In this document: in pieces, positions 8,812 to 21,205 of the stretch
How the letters are laid out: every line of letters begins with the position of its first letter
Numbering within the stretch: the stretch's first letter is position 1
Source: Acidobacteriaceae bacterium KBS 83
GTDB taxonomy: Bacteria; Acidobacteriota; Terriglobia; Terriglobales; Acidobacteriaceae
Reading direction: 5' to 3'
Assembly: GCA_000381585.1 (NCBI GenBank)
Contig: KB906741.1
Coordinates: forward strand, 1-64,000
DNA length: 64,000 bases
Notes under the pieces: generated by a model
Seen by the model: the letters and a program-made list of their open reading frames with translations, nothing else
Database searches by the model: none
What the model was told of the DNA's origin: nothing
Translations under genes and position numbers: made by a program

Positions 8812-9606
8812 TCAGACGGGGAGTTGTGGCGTGGCGGCGATGAGTGCCCGCGTGTACTGCTCGCGCGGTGCGTGGCAAAGTGCCTCTGCTTCACCTTCTT
8901 CGACGACACGGCCGCGCTGCATGACGACGATTCGGTCTGCGAGATAGCGGACCAGCGGCATGGAATGGGTGATGAAGAGGTAGGCCATGCCGTGCTCGCG
9001 CTGCAGGGTGCGCAGCAGGTTCACGATCTGCGCGCCGACGCTGACATCGAGTGCTGAGACCGGCTCGTCCAGCACGAGCAGTTCTGGACGAAGGGCGAGC
9101 GCACGCGCGATGTTGATGCGCTGCCGCTGTCCGCCGGAGAACTCATGCGGATACCGCGGCAGGGCGGAGGCATCCAGGCCGACGCTTTTCAGCAGCTCGG
9201 CGACACGCTCGCGTTGCGCCTTGAGCCCGGACGGCAGGTGGGCCTCGCTCCCCGCCAGCGCGGAGTGGATGCGGAAGGGTTCAGTGAGGATCTGCTCTAC
9301 GCGCATGCGGGGATTGAGTGCGGCATAGGGATCCTGAAAGACCGGCTGCATGCGCCGGCGAATCCAGCGCAGGCGCTGACCGCGTGCTCTGGCGACGACC
9401 GCCCCATCGAAGCGCACCTCGCCCGCGGTCGGCTCGATCAGTCCGAGCACCATGCGGGCCACCGTGCTTTTGCCGGAACCGGATTCGCCGACGACGCCGA
9501 GCGTCTGCCCGCGTGCGATGGTGAACGAAACACGGTCGACGACAAGCGCCGCTCCTGAGGAGGAGGGGTAGCTCTTCGAGATGGCCTCGAGCTCAAGCAG
9601 CGCCAT
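8812..9606 (-). CDS. ABC transporter ATP-binding protein, oligopeptide/dipeptide (OppF/DppF) type
   Basis: ATPase of 264 aa: Walker [10 protein letters not shown] (about residues 40-48), Q-loop [12 protein letters not shown] typical of the peptide/nickel subfamily, signature SGGQRQR (about 160), Walker B LLVLDEP and H-loop THS. The C-terminus has the [13 protein letters not shown] tail seen in OppF/DppF. No permease or binding-protein genes are adjacent, so it is an orphan component. It is divergent from the amidase gene, with only 6 bp between the outermost possible starts and 42 bp to the preferred start. Confidence 0.9.
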   Translation of the reverse strand: MALLELEAISKSYPSSSGAALVVDRVSFTIARGQTLGVVGESGSGKSTVARMVLGLIEPTAGEVRFDGAVVARARGQRLRWIRRRMQPVFQDPYAALNPRMRVEQILTEPFRIHSALAGSEAHLPSGLKAQRERVAELLKSVGLDASALPRYPHEFSGGQRQRINIARALALRPELLVLDEPVSALDVSVGAQIVNLLRTLQREHGMAYLFITHSMPLVRYLADRIVVMQRGRVVEEGEAEALCHAPREQYTRALIAATPQLPV

Positions 9607-9648
9607 GGGCGAATGCTAACATCCAGCATCCTTCTCGCCGGGAGCATC

Positions 9649-11517
9649 ATGCCACTGGATCGCCGCCGCTTCCTCGCCGTTTGTTCCACCGCAGGTCTCA
9701 CCGGCACGCTGCTGCCGGGTGCTCTTTACACGCTGGCTGTGCAGGCGGAGCAGCAGGGAAATGAAGCGGCGAAGACTCCACCGCAGATCACGAACGAGAT
9801 GCTTGAGGCGGCTGCTGCTATTGCGGGCGAGCCGCTCACCGCGGAGCAGCGCACTATGATGCTCGACGGATTGAACCAGCAGCGCAAGTCGTATGACGCG
9901 ATCCGAGCGCTTCACATTCCGAACAGCATTGCTCCGGCAATTGTGTTCGATCCGGTGCCCGCGGGCGCCGTAATCGAGACCGAGCGTCGCCCCATGCGAG
10001 TGAGCAAGGCGCCGACGATCACGAAGTTGCCATCGAACCTTGAGGAGCTGGCTTTTCTGTCCGCGCGAGAACTGGCGGAATATGTCCGCCGGAAGAGGGT
10101 GTCATCGACGGCGCTGACTGAGATGTACCTGGCCCGGCTGAAGCGCTACGATCCCATGCTGCACTTCGTCGTCACGCTGACTGAAGAACGCGCCATAACG
10201 CAGGCGCGGGAGGCGGATCGGGAGATTGCAACGGGCAAATACCGCGGGCCGCTGCATGGGCTGCCGTGGGGCGCGAAAGACCTGCTCGCCGTGAAGGGCT
10301 ATCCGACCACATGGGGCGCGGGAGGCTTCGAACATCAGAGTTTCGAAGAAGATGCGACGGTTGTGAAGCGGCTGGATTCGGCCGGCGCTGTGCTCGTCGC
10401 GAAGACCACGCTGGGCGCGCTCGCCATGGGTGACAAGTGGTTCGGGGGCCGCACGCGCAATCCCTGGAACCCGAAGCAGGGTTCCAGCGGGTCATCGGCA
10501 GGCTCGGCGTCTTCGGTTGCGGCGGGCTGCGTAGCCTTCGCCATCGGTTCGGAGACGCTGGGATCTATCTCGTCCCCGTCGACGCGCTGCGGAGCCACGG
10601 GCTTGCGGCCTACATTCGGTTTTGTTCCGCGCACCGGCGCCATGGCGTTGAGCTGGACGATGGATAAGCTTGGGCCGCTGTGTCGCGCGGTGGAGGATTG
10701 CGCGATCGTGCTCGACGCGATCCATGGCCCGGACGGCAAGGACGTGGCGGCGCGCAATGCCGGCTTTGCCTGGAACGCCGAGTTCGACTGGCGTACGCTC
10801 CGCGTGGGTTACCTGAAGGATGCGTTTCAAGCAAGCCACCCGGAGGAGGCCACAAAGCCGCCCGCCTCTGAAACGGAGACCGAGAAGAAGAAGAGACTCG
10901 CGGCAGAGCGTGACCGTGCAGCTGCGCATGCACGCCGCGAATACGATCGTCGTTACGACCAAGCAGCGCTCGAAAAGCTGCGCGCGATGGGAGTCGACCT
11001 GAAGCCGGTCGCGCTGCCGAAGTTGCCGTATGGAGATATGTCACCGCTGCTGACGGCCGAAGCGGCCGCGGCCTTCGATGATCTGACCATCAGCGGCCGC
11101 GATCGTCTGCTAACCGAGCAAAGTGCCGACGATTGGCCGAACCTCTTCCGCGTCTCGCGCCTCTATCCGGCGGTCGAGTACATCCAGGGGAATCGTGCGC
11201 GCACGCTTGCGATCCAGCAGATGGCCGCGGTCTTTCAGGAGGTCGATGTGATCGTCACGCCGAGCGGCGGCGATCAACTGGTGGCAACGAATCTGACCGG
11301 GCATCCGGCCATGATCGTACCCAACGGTATTCGCGGCAGCGACGCGCCTGTCCCGCCGAAGGTGGATGACGGCGAGGATGACTCGATCGGCGGGCCCGGC
11401 ACGCCGGTAAGCCTCACGTTCCTTGGCGGCTTGTATCAGGATGCAAAGCTGTGCGCCTTCGCGCGCGCTTATCAGGAGGCGACAGGTTTCGAGAAGATAC
11501 ATCCGAAGCTCGGCTGA
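9649..11517 (+). CDS. Tat-exported amidase (amidase signature family)
   Basis: Protein of 622 aa from ATG 9649. The N-terminus MPLDRRRFLAVCSTAGLTG is a twin-arginine-type signal, pointing to a periplasmic or cell-surface enzyme. The amidase signature domain starts near residue 120. Its Ser-cisSer-Lys triad is visible: Lys in WGAKDLLAVKG (about 210), the GSSGSSAGSASS run (about 280-290) and GSETLGSISSP. An unusual charged segment (ETETEKKKRLAAERDRAAAH) interrupts the domain near residue 420. GatCAB is excluded by the signal peptide and the lack of gatC/gatB. Substrate unknown. Confidence 0.88.
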   Translation: MPLDRRRFLAVCSTAGLTGTLLPGALYTLAVQAEQQGNEAAKTPPQITNEMLEAAAAIAGEPLTAEQRTMMLDGLNQQRKSYDAIRALHIPNSIAPAIVFDPVPAGAVIETERRPMRVSKAPTITKLPSNLEELAFLSARELAEYVRRKRVSSTALTEMYLARLKRYDPMLHFVVTLTEERAITQAREADREIATGKYRGPLHGLPWGAKDLLAVKGYPTTWGAGGFEHQSFEEDATVVKRLDSAGAVLVAKTTLGALAMGDKWFGGRTRNPWNPKQGSSGSSAGSASSVAAGCVAFAIGSETLGSISSPSTRCGATGLRPTFGFVPRTGAMALSWTMDKLGPLCRAVEDCAIVLDAIHGPDGKDVAARNAGFAWNAEFDWRTLRVGYLKDAFQASHPEEATKPPASETETEKKKRLAAERDRAAAHARREYDRRYDQAALEKLRAMGVDLKPVALPKLPYGDMSPLLTAEAAAAFDDLTISGRDRLLTEQSADDWPNLFRVSRLYPAVEYIQGNRARTLAIQQMAAVFQEVDVIVTPSGGDQLVATNLTGHPAMIVPNGIRGSDAPVPPKVDDGEDDSIGGPGTPVSLTFLGGLYQDAKLCAFARAYQEATGFEKIHPKLG

Positions 11518-11639
11518 AAAGAGAAGGCGACGAATCCTGTTCGCCGCCCCGCAGGATTCCAGAATTGGCCTATTGCTTCAACTACACTTCGGTGTACGAA
11601 ACCTTCTCGTTGCGCTCACGGATTGCGCTGAAAGAGAAA

Positions 11640-11667
11640 GCGGCTGCTCGAGGATTGGAGCAGCCGC
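11640..11667. terminator. stem-loop between amidase and gyrB
   Basis: A perfect 10-bp stem (GCGGCTGCTC / GAGCAGCCGC) with an 8-nt loop. On the minus strand it is followed by a T-rich run (TTTCTCTTTC), so it probably ends gyrB transcription; on the plus strand there is no T-run. Confidence 0.7.
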
Positions 11668-11687
11668 CGATGCGGAGTGGAACTGGC

Positions 11688-14636
<2,949 letters not shown>

Positions 14637-15524
14637 ATGGCTCCGCCTCCCCAATCCGTATTGTTCTGGCTCAGGTTTGTCACGGTTCTAGAGAGCGCTT
14701 TGCTGCTGGCCGCGTACGTTGGCGGACTGCGGAAAGACCGGATCTATCCCGCGATGCGCGCCTACCTGTTGGTGAATGCCCTCGCCGGAGCTCTGGTGTG
14801 CACGCTACTCGGATTTCCGGGTTTGTTGGTAGGCAGGGAGTCGACGGTATATTGCACCCTTTTCTGGATCGCCTACGGTGCCTCGGGCGTTCTCACATTC
14901 CTCACCGCGCAGCAGATCTTTCGCGACGCACTCGAGCCGCTTCCCGGCCTGCGCCGGCTGGCGCTGGTGGCGTTCCGCTGGGTGGCTGTGGTTTCTGTCG
15001 CCCTTTCCGTCGTTCCGGCAATCGTGCCGCTTTTCTTTCACTGGGTTTCGCTGCAGATCACGGTGCTGCAGGCCATGCGCTGCGTCAGCGTGCTGGAGTT
15101 TTGCCTTCTTGCTTTCATCCTGCTTTCAGCGCAGACACTGGGCATCTCTTGGCGCAGCCGCATCGTAGGCATCACGCTCGGCTTCGGCGTGCTCGCCGTG
15201 GTGGACACGGTCTGCTTCATGTTCCTGCTACGCTCGCTCTCGCATCTGCTGCCCTGGCTGGTGGTGCGGGAGACGGGTAGTGCAATTGCCGCAGCCCTGT
15301 GGCTGGGCTATCTGATGATGCCTGAACCGAAGCGCACGGCTGTCCGGCTGGAGAGCAGTTCGCAGTTGCAGAAGTGGAATGAGATCGCAGTCGCGCTCGG
15401 CAAGCCGGCGCCGCACATCGCGCTCGGACAGCCCGATCCCGCGCCGTTCTTCCTGCAGGATGTGGAGCGCGTGGTGGACCGCGTGCTGAGCCGGAATGAA
15501 TTGGATCCCCCTGTGGCCCGCTGA
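14637..15524 (+). CDS. conserved hypothetical integral membrane protein
   Basis: Protein of 295 aa with about seven hydrophobic helices covering residues 5-225, then a polar cytoplasmic-type tail of about 70 residues. No catalytic or transport motif is recognisable. Seven-helix proteins of this style are common as hypotheticals in acidobacteria (my impression, not checked). Start ATG 14637 with AAGG upstream. It is convergent with rpmA and shares a bidirectional terminator with it. Confidence 0.75.
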   Translation: MAPPPQSVLFWLRFVTVLESALLLAAYVGGLRKDRIYPAMRAYLLVNALAGALVCTLLGFPGLLVGRESTVYCTLFWIAYGASGVLTFLTAQQIFRDALEPLPGLRRLALVAFRWVAVVSVALSVVPAIVPLFFHWVSLQITVLQAMRCVSVLEFCLLAFILLSAQTLGISWRSRIVGITLGFGVLAVVDTVCFMFLLRSLSHLLPWLVVRETGSAIAAALWLGYLMMPEPKRTAVRLESSSQLQKWNEIAVALGKPAPHIALGQPDPAPFFLQDVERVVDRVLSRNELDPPVAR

Positions 15525-15558
15525 AGCTGTGACCAACAGCCACGGTTGCAAAAAGACC

Positions 15559-15585
15559 AAGGCCAGAGCGAAATGCCCTGGCCTT
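15559..15585. terminator. bidirectional terminator between membrane protein gene and rpmA
   Basis: Stem AAGGCCAG (15559-15566) / CTGGCCTT (15578-15585) with an 11-nt loop, between convergent genes. A short T-run follows on the plus strand and a CTTTTTG run on the minus strand. Confidence 0.75.
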
Positions 15586-15628
15586 TCAACTTTGTCGAAA
15601 CTCCGACGTAAGACGTAGGAGCTCTGTT

Positions 15629-15898
15629 TTACGCGGTGGGCAATTCCGCCGGTTCCACCGAGACGAAGCGACCGCTCTTGCCCTTGTCCTGGAACTTGAT
15701 CTTGCCGGTGATCTTGGCGAAGAGCGTGTCATCGCTGCCGCGGCCGACATTCAGGCCGGGCTTGATGCGCGTGCCGCGCTGGCGCACGATGATGGAGCCG
15801 CCCGGCACCACCTCGCCGGCAAACCGCTTGACGCCGAGCCGCTGTGCATTCGAGTCGCGGCCATTTTTCGAACTGCCTAAACCTTTTTTGTGTGCCAT
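15629..15898 (-). CDS. rpmA: 50S ribosomal protein L27
   Basis: Basic protein of 89 aa: [20 protein letters not shown] at the N-terminus, then [20 protein letters not shown], the L27 signature. Start ATG 15898 with GAGG 7 nt upstream. It lies 54 bp downstream of rplU, the standard L21-L27 operon. It sits at the peptidyl-transferase centre of the large subunit. Confidence 0.98.
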   Translation of the reverse strand: MAHKKGLGSSKNGRDSNAQRLGVKRFAGEVVPGGSIIVRQRGTRIKPGLNVGRGSDDTLFAKITGKIKFQDKGKSGRFVSVEPAELPTA

Positions 15899-15952
15899 TT
15901 CAGGTCCTCAAGAATCTATGCCGGTCAGGCCGGCGCTATTCGTTCGCCGCTT

Positions 15953-16282
15953 TTACTTTTCTGCGCGGTAAGTGGTGCCATCGACTTCGATCTCGTTGAT
16001 GCGGACCGAGGTGAAAGCCTGGCGGTGGCCCTGGAGCTTCTTGTACTGCTTCTTCCGCTTGTAGTGGAAGACCAGGATCTTGTCGCCACGGCCTTCGCCG
16101 AGCACGGTCGCCGTCACCCTGGCATTCTGCGGCTTGTCCAAGGCACCTTCGGAGGTCGAAGTGGCAACCACATCGCTGAACTCGATCGTCTCGTTGGCCG
16201 CGGCTCCGGCCTTCTCGATGCGCAGCACATCACCAGGCGCCACGCGATACTGCTTTCCACCAGTGCGGATCACCGCGTACAT
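15953..16282 (-). CDS. rplU: 50S ribosomal protein L21
   Basis: Protein of 109 aa starting MYAVIRTGGKQYRVAPGDV and containing the family motif KILVFHYKRKKQYKKLQGHRQ. The start has a strong ribosome site (GGAGGG) three bases upstream. It is the first gene of the rplU-rpmA pair. The obgE gene that often follows is not present here. Confidence 0.98.
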   Translation of the reverse strand: MYAVIRTGGKQYRVAPGDVLRIEKAGAAANETIEFSDVVATSTSEGALDKPQNARVTATVLGEGRGDKILVFHYKRKKQYKKLQGHRQAFTSVRINEIEVDGTTYRAEK

Positions 16283-16470
16283 AAACCCTCCACAGCTCCA
16301 ATAGGAGCCGGAATTCAGAAGTCAGTTGGGCGGATACATGCTTTCGCTCACTCGCGCACTGCTCGACCGCCCGAAACCGGGCAACGAATCAGAGCTGCGG
16401 AAGGGGCCTCTCTACTGGTCTGATTTTAGACACAAAGAGGTACAGGCAGGATCGCCGGAACCTATTCAGT

Positions 16471-17817
16471 CTAACTGGAGAGGTCCGGCCGGTCAATCAT
16501 CGCAGGCCCCGGATTGACGGTTTCCGCGCTCTGAAACAGGAAAACCCCAAGCACGGCAATCAACGGTTCCAGCGGATGCCGAAAGCGCGCATGCACGGTA
16601 ACGAAGTAGTAGACCGCTGGCAGGGTGAGAAAGGCGAACGCGAAAAGCCAAGCGCCATAAATGCGTCGGTGGAGGGCCATCAGAAGGCCCAGCAAACCGG
16701 CCGTGCTGAGGAAGCCAAAGTTCAGGCTGCGGAAGAAGCGGGTGACTGCGCTGCTGCTAGGCGAGGGTACGCCGAACCAGAAAAAATACAGGCGTTTGAG
16801 CGTGTTTCGTATGAAAAGCCAGCGGTCGGCCCGGATCGTTTGTTTCGCGAGCTCGCCGCGCATCTGCGCATACCGGTACTCACCCATCATCGAGTAAAGC
16901 CGAAGCTGCTGAGGGTCCTGGGCAGGATGGTGGTATTCCATCAGCAACCCTGTCGCTCCGGGGCCGTTGCCCAGGCAGAGCTCCGCGCCAAAGTTGGCCC
17001 GGAGTGGCACGAAATGCTGGAAGTCTCGCGTATTGCGCGCTATCCAGGGCGTCAGAATGGCAAGGAAGATCACGGCGCTGAGCGCGGCGCCGACCAGGCC
17101 GCGAGCCAGGACGGACCTCTGGCCAGTCAGGATCCAGACTCCGGCAAAGGGTAGGAAGAGCACCAGCGAGGGGTTTGCGAGGGCGATGGCGCCCCAGAGA
17201 AGCCCGAAGAAGATCCAGTCACGGATTGCGAATCGCGCAGGGCGGTCAGGGGAGCGCTGATGCATCCGCAGGGCCAGGGCAAAGGCCGTGTTAAAGAGCA
17301 AGGTGCTCAGGCTGGTCTCCCAAACCCAGCGGACGGCGTACTGCATGGCCGCCGGATAGAGCGCCCACAACCAGACGGCCCAGCGCTGGATGCTTGCGGC
17401 GCGGTCGGATCCGGAAGCAGCGAAGCAGCGTCGCGTGATCGCGGCAATGGGGAAGACGGTGAGCGCGCTGAAGAGCGAGTTCAGGGCGAGCAGGATCCAG
17501 GCCGAGGTCAGGGTGTAGACGCCCGTGAGCTTGAAAACGAAGGCCATCAACAGCGGATAGACCGGAGTGACCCATGCCGTCGGGCCGGTATGACCCTTGA
17601 AGGGGTCCGCGAAGCCGTGGCCGGCGGCCAGCGAGCGAGCGATGCGGCCCATCTCCCAGCCGAACTCGAAGTGGTCGGGGAAGGGTCGGATGCGGTAGGT
17701 GTGGGCGAGTGTGACGTAGGCCACGCGCACCAGAAAGGCCACCCAGAAGGCAAGGGTGGTCCGTTCGAAAGGGCGGCGTGCGCTCTCCTTCGGGATGTTC
17801 GGCGGGTGCTTTCTCAT
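16471..17817 (-). CDS. membrane glycosyltransferase of the PMT/ArnT (GT39/GT83-like) superfamily
   Basis: Polytopic protein of 448 aa with about ten helices. The first loop holds the acidic pattern RIRPFPDHFEFGWEMGRIARSL, typical of polyprenyl-phosphate-sugar-dependent glycosyltransferases, and RWVWETSLSTLLFN follows in a later segment. The C-terminus has YFVTVHARFRHPLEPLIAVL, the common ending of this class. It probably transfers a sugar from a lipid carrier on the periplasmic side. Donor and acceptor are unknown. It lies upstream of rplU on the same strand but 188 bp away. Confidence 0.8.
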   Translation of the reverse strand: MRKHPPNIPKESARRPFERTTLAFWVAFLVRVAYVTLAHTYRIRPFPDHFEFGWEMGRIARSLAAGHGFADPFKGHTGPTAWVTPVYPLLMAFVFKLTGVYTLTSAWILLALNSLFSALTVFPIAAITRRCFAASGSDRAASIQRWAVWLWALYPAAMQYAVRWVWETSLSTLLFNTAFALALRMHQRSPDRPARFAIRDWIFFGLLWGAIALANPSLVLFLPFAGVWILTGQRSVLARGLVGAALSAVIFLAILTPWIARNTRDFQHFVPLRANFGAELCLGNGPGATGLLMEYHHPAQDPQQLRLYSMMGEYRYAQMRGELAKQTIRADRWLFIRNTLKRLYFFWFGVPSPSSSAVTRFFRSLNFGFLSTAGLLGLLMALHRRIYGAWLFAFAFLTLPAVYYFVTVHARFRHPLEPLIAVLGVFLFQSAETVNPGPAMIDRPDLSS

Positions 17818-18035
17818 CGTGCGTCGTTACACCAGTATGCCGGGCGCGGAGAGCAGGGGGGACTCATGGCGGCTTTGGCGCCATCATCGGATTGTCCGAA
17901 GGCGGCTTCTCAGATACACTAAAAGCTCGCGACGCGGTTCCGGCTGGCGCTTGTTTGCCGCCTGGGGTGAAACACTGCAGGGCTTGCCCGCATATCCGCC
18001 GCGCACAGGTTTCCAATCGAGTTCTGGAGTTTGTC

Positions 18036-18224
18036 ATGGCACAGGTATGTGAGGTTTGCGGCAAAGGCCCGCAGTTCGGCAACAACATCTCCCACGCGCA
18101 CAACATCAGCCGGCGACGTTGGAACGTGAATCTGCGCCCCGTAAAGGCTAAGGTGGGCGGTGGCAACAAGCGCATCCGCGTCTGCACCAGCTGCATCAAG
18201 GCCGGCAAGGTTACGAAGGCTTAG
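18036..18224 (+). CDS. rpmB: 50S ribosomal protein L28, zinc-binding form
   Basis: Protein of 62 aa. I start it at ATG 18036 (GGAG 7 nt upstream); the open frame continues upstream but not as L28. MAQVCEVCGKGPQFGNNISH and RRRWNVNLRPVKA are the L28 signature. Two CxxC pairs (CEVC and CTSC) make it the C+ form expected to bind zinc. It is a monocistronic gene followed by a strong terminator. Confidence 0.96.
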   Translation: MAQVCEVCGKGPQFGNNISHAHNISRRRWNVNLRPVKAKVGGGNKRIRVCTSCIKAGKVTKA

Positions 18225-18244
18225 ATTCGCGTCAGCAGAGATCC

Positions 18245-18270
18245 AAAAGCCCCGCCTCGGCGGGGCTTTT
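18245..18270. terminator. strong bidirectional rho-independent terminator
   Basis: Near-perfect stem AAAAGCCCCGCC (18245-18256) / GGCGGGGCTTTT (18259-18270) with a tiny loop and T/A runs on both sides. It lies between convergent rpmB and msrB and should serve both. Confidence 0.92.
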
Positions 18271-18288
18271 TCCTGTCTCAGTAGCGCT

Positions 18289-18714
18289 CTACTTCTTAGC
18301 CGGCTGATTTTCAGGGTCAAAACTCAGTGCGGCTGAGTTGATGCAGTAGCGCAAGCCAGTGGGCCGCGGGCCGTCCGGGAAGACGTGGCCCAGGTGTGCG
18401 CCGCAACGGGCGCAGGTGACCTCTATCCGCTCCATGCCGTGGCTGGTATCGGTGTGCGTCTCGATCGCGCTCGAATCCATGGGAATGAAGAAACTCGGCC
18501 AGCCGCTGCCGGATTCGAACTTTGTGTCGCTCTTGAACAGCTCTGCGTCGCAGGCGACGCAGTGATAGATGCCGTCCGCGTGGTTGCGATAAAGCGCTCC
18601 GGAGAAAGCCGGCTCCGTCCCCTTCTCCCGCGTGATGTGGTATTGCTCCGGCGTCAGTTGGGCGCGCCACTCCGCGTCGGTCTTCTCGATCTTTGCTGTC
18701 TTCGTGTCAGCCAT
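18289..18714 (-). CDS. msrB: peptide methionine-(R)-S-oxide reductase
   Basis: Repairs the R-epimer of oxidised Met. 141 aa from ATG 18714 (GAGGAT upstream). Two zinc CxxC pairs are seen (CVAC and CARC), plus [17 protein letters not shown] and the catalytic Cys in [11 protein letters not shown]. It is 41 bp downstream of ridA on the same strand and may share its transcript. Confidence 0.96.
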   Translation of the reverse strand: MADTKTAKIEKTDAEWRAQLTPEQYHITREKGTEPAFSGALYRNHADGIYHCVACDAELFKSDTKFESGSGWPSFFIPMDSSAIETHTDTSHGMERIEVTCARCGAHLGHVFPDGPRPTGLRYCINSAALSFDPENQPAKK

Positions 18715-18755
18715 TTCGATCCTCACTCTCAAGCAATTAGATGGATCGTCTGCCT

Positions 18756-19151
18756 CTACAGGTGCGCGATTACCTCGATTTCGACCAGCGCGTCTTTCGG
18801 GAGCCTTGCCACTTCGACCGTGGAGCGAGCCGGCGCAACGGCATTGTCGGCGGCGAAGTAGCGGCCGTAGATCTCATTCATGGCGGCGAAATCTCCCATG
18901 TCCTTGAGGAAGACAGTGGTTTTTACCACCTGGGCGAAGCTTGCGCCGGCGGCGGCCAGCACTGCCTTGAGGTTTTCGACGACTCGGGCTGTCTGCTCCT
19001 TTACCCCACCGGATACAAGAGCGCCTGTGGCCGGATCGAGCGCGACCTGGCCTGAGGTGTATAGAAAATTGCCAATGCGGACAGCTTGTGAATAGGGGCC
19101 GATGGCGGCTGGTGCGTCCTTGGTGCTGACCGCCGTTTTCGAATTGCTCAC
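18756..19151 (-). CDS. ridA: RidA family enamine/imine deaminase
   Basis: 131 aa from GTG 19151, chosen because GAGGAGAAGG sits just upstream; a longer frame to 19184 lacks this. Motifs are [23 protein letters not shown] at the N-terminus, the conserved Arg in [13 protein letters not shown], and VEIEVIA at the end. The family hydrolyses reactive 2-aminoacrylate-type intermediates. It is grouped with msrB, a stress-protection pairing. Confidence 0.93.
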   Translation of the reverse strand: MSNSKTAVSTKDAPAAIGPYSQAVRIGNFLYTSGQVALDPATGALVSGGVKEQTARVVENLKAVLAAAGASFAQVVKTTVFLKDMGDFAAMNEIYGRYFAADNAVAPARSTVEVARLPKDALVEIEVIAHL

Positions 19152-19211
19152 GCGCCTTCTCCTCAAAAGTTCTTTACTCATCATAAGTCGCCCGGAATCG
19201 CAGAGAACAAA

Positions 19212-20246
19212 TCATCGTGGGCGGAGCGCGGAGAAGTGGTTGATGGCCGCCGATCCGGTCTCGTCGTTTCGCTTCGGCAGCAGCAGGTCCATCGCCATGC
19301 TTTTCCAGCCGCTAGCGCGGCGCGGGTAATCGGCACGGAATGACGCGAGCCTCGCCAGCCGCCGCCAGCGGCTCGCGGGTAAGGTGGTTCGCATAGCGAG
19401 GAACGCGTGCTGCCGCCCAAAATCGTCTGCGGCTGCCGTGCGCAGCGCAGGTGGCATGTGGCGAATGCAATCGAGCAGCAGCTCGATCTCCTGCCGGTGC
19501 CAGTCTGCGCCCAGCCAGTGCTCACGCACAAGCTTGCCGAACGGCCTGCGACGCGGTCCAGGCCCGGTGCCCACCTGTTGTTGCTGATGGATGCGGTAAT
19601 CGATCAGCGGCTGGTCGATGAAGCCGACGCGCGCCATGCAGGCTACGATGGCGGCAAACCAGCCATCGTGCAGCCATTCCCCGGCGGCGGGACAGATGTA
19701 CTCGCGGAGTTGCGCACGGAACATGAGAGTTGCGCCGGTGACGAAGCGATAGCGGATCAGAGGGAGCATGTCACCGTGGCGGATACGTTCGCGGATGGCG
19801 GAGTGGAAGGTGAACTGGTCCCAGAGTCGGCCGGGCAACAGCTCTCCCGCGTCGTCGATCAACTGCCCATTCGAGAAAACCAGTCCCAGTCCCGGATCGT
19901 ACCCGAGTGCGCTCGCACACGCGGACAAACGTACGGGGCTCCAGATGTCGTCCTGGTCGCAGAATGCGATCAGGCTTCCGGCGCAGAGCCGCATGGCGCG
20001 ATCGAAGTTTACGGTGGAGCCCAGGTTAATCGGATTGATGTGGATCCGGACGGGAAAGGAAGCGGTTCTCGCGAAGGACTCAAGCAGCGGCACTGTGTTG
20101 TCCGTTGAGCGGTCATCGCACACCACCAGTTCGTCTGGCCGGCGCTCCTGCGCCTCCAGGCTGGCGAGCTGCTGTTCCAGGAACCTCGCTCCGTTGTAAG
20201 TGCAGAGCGCGACAGAAATCGTCTCTGGCGGAGGAGTGCTAGGCAT
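19212..20246 (-). CDS. family 2 glycosyltransferase (rhamnosyltransferase-like)
   Basis: 344 aa from ATG 20246 (GAGGGG upstream). The GT-A fold is clear: ISVALCTYNGARFLEQQLAS at the start, CDDRSTDNT for nucleotide-sugar binding, FCDQDDIW as the DxD-like metal site (about residue 95), and a conserved DGWFA acceptor-side segment. It overlaps the end of the previous GT2 gene by 8 nt and belongs to the flippase-GT2-GT2 cluster; probably surface polysaccharide. Confidence 0.9.
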   Translation of the reverse strand: MPSTPPPETISVALCTYNGARFLEQQLASLEAQERRPDELVVCDDRSTDNTVPLLESFARTASFPVRIHINPINLGSTVNFDRAMRLCAGSLIAFCDQDDIWSPVRLSACASALGYDPGLGLVFSNGQLIDDAGELLPGRLWDQFTFHSAIRERIRHGDMLPLIRYRFVTGATLMFRAQLREYICPAAGEWLHDGWFAAIVACMARVGFIDQPLIDYRIHQQQQVGTGPGPRRRPFGKLVREHWLGADWHRQEIELLLDCIRHMPPALRTAAADDFGRQHAFLAMRTTLPASRWRRLARLASFRADYPRRASGWKSMAMDLLLPKRNDETGSAAINHFSALRPR

Positions 20247-21156
20247 GCTGCCCCTCGGGATAGCGTGGCGGCATCTGTCGCAGGCGGAAGGCCTGCGCGG
20301 CTCGCATGCGCCACACGCGTTTGTCGCTGCACGCCGAGAGATAGCTCCGGCTGGTTTTGAGCAGCCACCAGCGGAAGAAGAGGCGGTCCGACGCGCTGCC
20401 GAACCTGAGAACAAAACGCGTCTGCGCGGCGAGCACGCTCCAGTGCCTCGACATCGGCACGGAGTCGAGATCCATGTGGGACAGGTTCTGCTGCAATACA
20501 GTGCGCATCACCCAGAGACGATGCCCATTCAACTGCAATTGCTGAAAGACAGCGTGATCGAGATAGTCCAGCCAGAAATCTTCCGGGAAGCCGCCGATCT
20601 CTTCCAGTGCGCTCACGCGCAGTGCGGCGCCCGAATTATAGGCGGTAAGAGGGGTCGTCGCCATGCCGGTTACGCTTTCGTCCACCGCAAAGTGCCGGTC
20701 GGTGAACTGCTGGCGCATCTGGAAGAGGAATGGGGCATCGGGCGAGTAGAGACGCTTTCCTGCCCACAGTTTGGGGACGATGGCGCTGATCTCGGGTTGC
20801 GATGCGACCGCCTTGGAGGTAGCGAGAAGCTCGTCCAGGTATTGCGAGGTGAGCCGCGTGTCCTGATCGAGCAACAGAAGCCAGGTGCTGCCTTGTGTTC
20901 GCGCACGCGCGAGCGCTGCGTTGTATGCGCGCGCCAGCCCGGCATTTTCTGCGTCGTGAACATAGTACGTTTCAAACGACGTAGTGACGGACAGCTCGTG
21001 CGGCCGGGGAGAGTTGTCGTAAATGATCAGCGAAATGCGCTGGGTGACATCCGGTCTTCCGGCCGACACTTCGAGCAGGGATGAGAGGGCCGCGCTCTCG
21101 CCGGGAGACTGGCCATAGAGAACCACCACTGCGGTAAGGTGCGCGGCTTGGGTCAT
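20239..21156 (-). CDS. family 2 glycosyltransferase
   Basis: 305 aa from ATG 21156; a TTG at 21180 is an alternative. Motifs: VVVLYGQSPGES at the start, NAGLARAYNAALARA, and LLLLDQDTRLT as the DxD-like motif, as in rhamnosyl/galactofuranosyl transferases. It is the middle gene of a three-gene cluster, 49 bp downstream of a Wzx-type flippase and overlapping the next GT2. Confidence 0.9.
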   Translation of the reverse strand: MTQAAHLTAVVVLYGQSPGESAALSSLLEVSAGRPDVTQRISLIIYDNSPRPHELSVTTSFETYYVHDAENAGLARAYNAALARARTQGSTWLLLLDQDTRLTSQYLDELLATSKAVASQPEISAIVPKLWAGKRLYSPDAPFLFQMRQQFTDRHFAVDESVTGMATTPLTAYNSGAALRVSALEEIGGFPEDFWLDYLDHAVFQQLQLNGHRLWVMRTVLQQNLSHMDLDSVPMSRHWSVLAAQTRFVLRFGSASDRLFFRWWLLKTSRSYLSACSDKRVWRMRAAQAFRLRQMPPRYPEGQHA

Positions 21157-21205
21157 AGAAGGCAACGAATCGAGTATCAAGCTGCGCGGGTTGTTGAGCG
21201 CAATT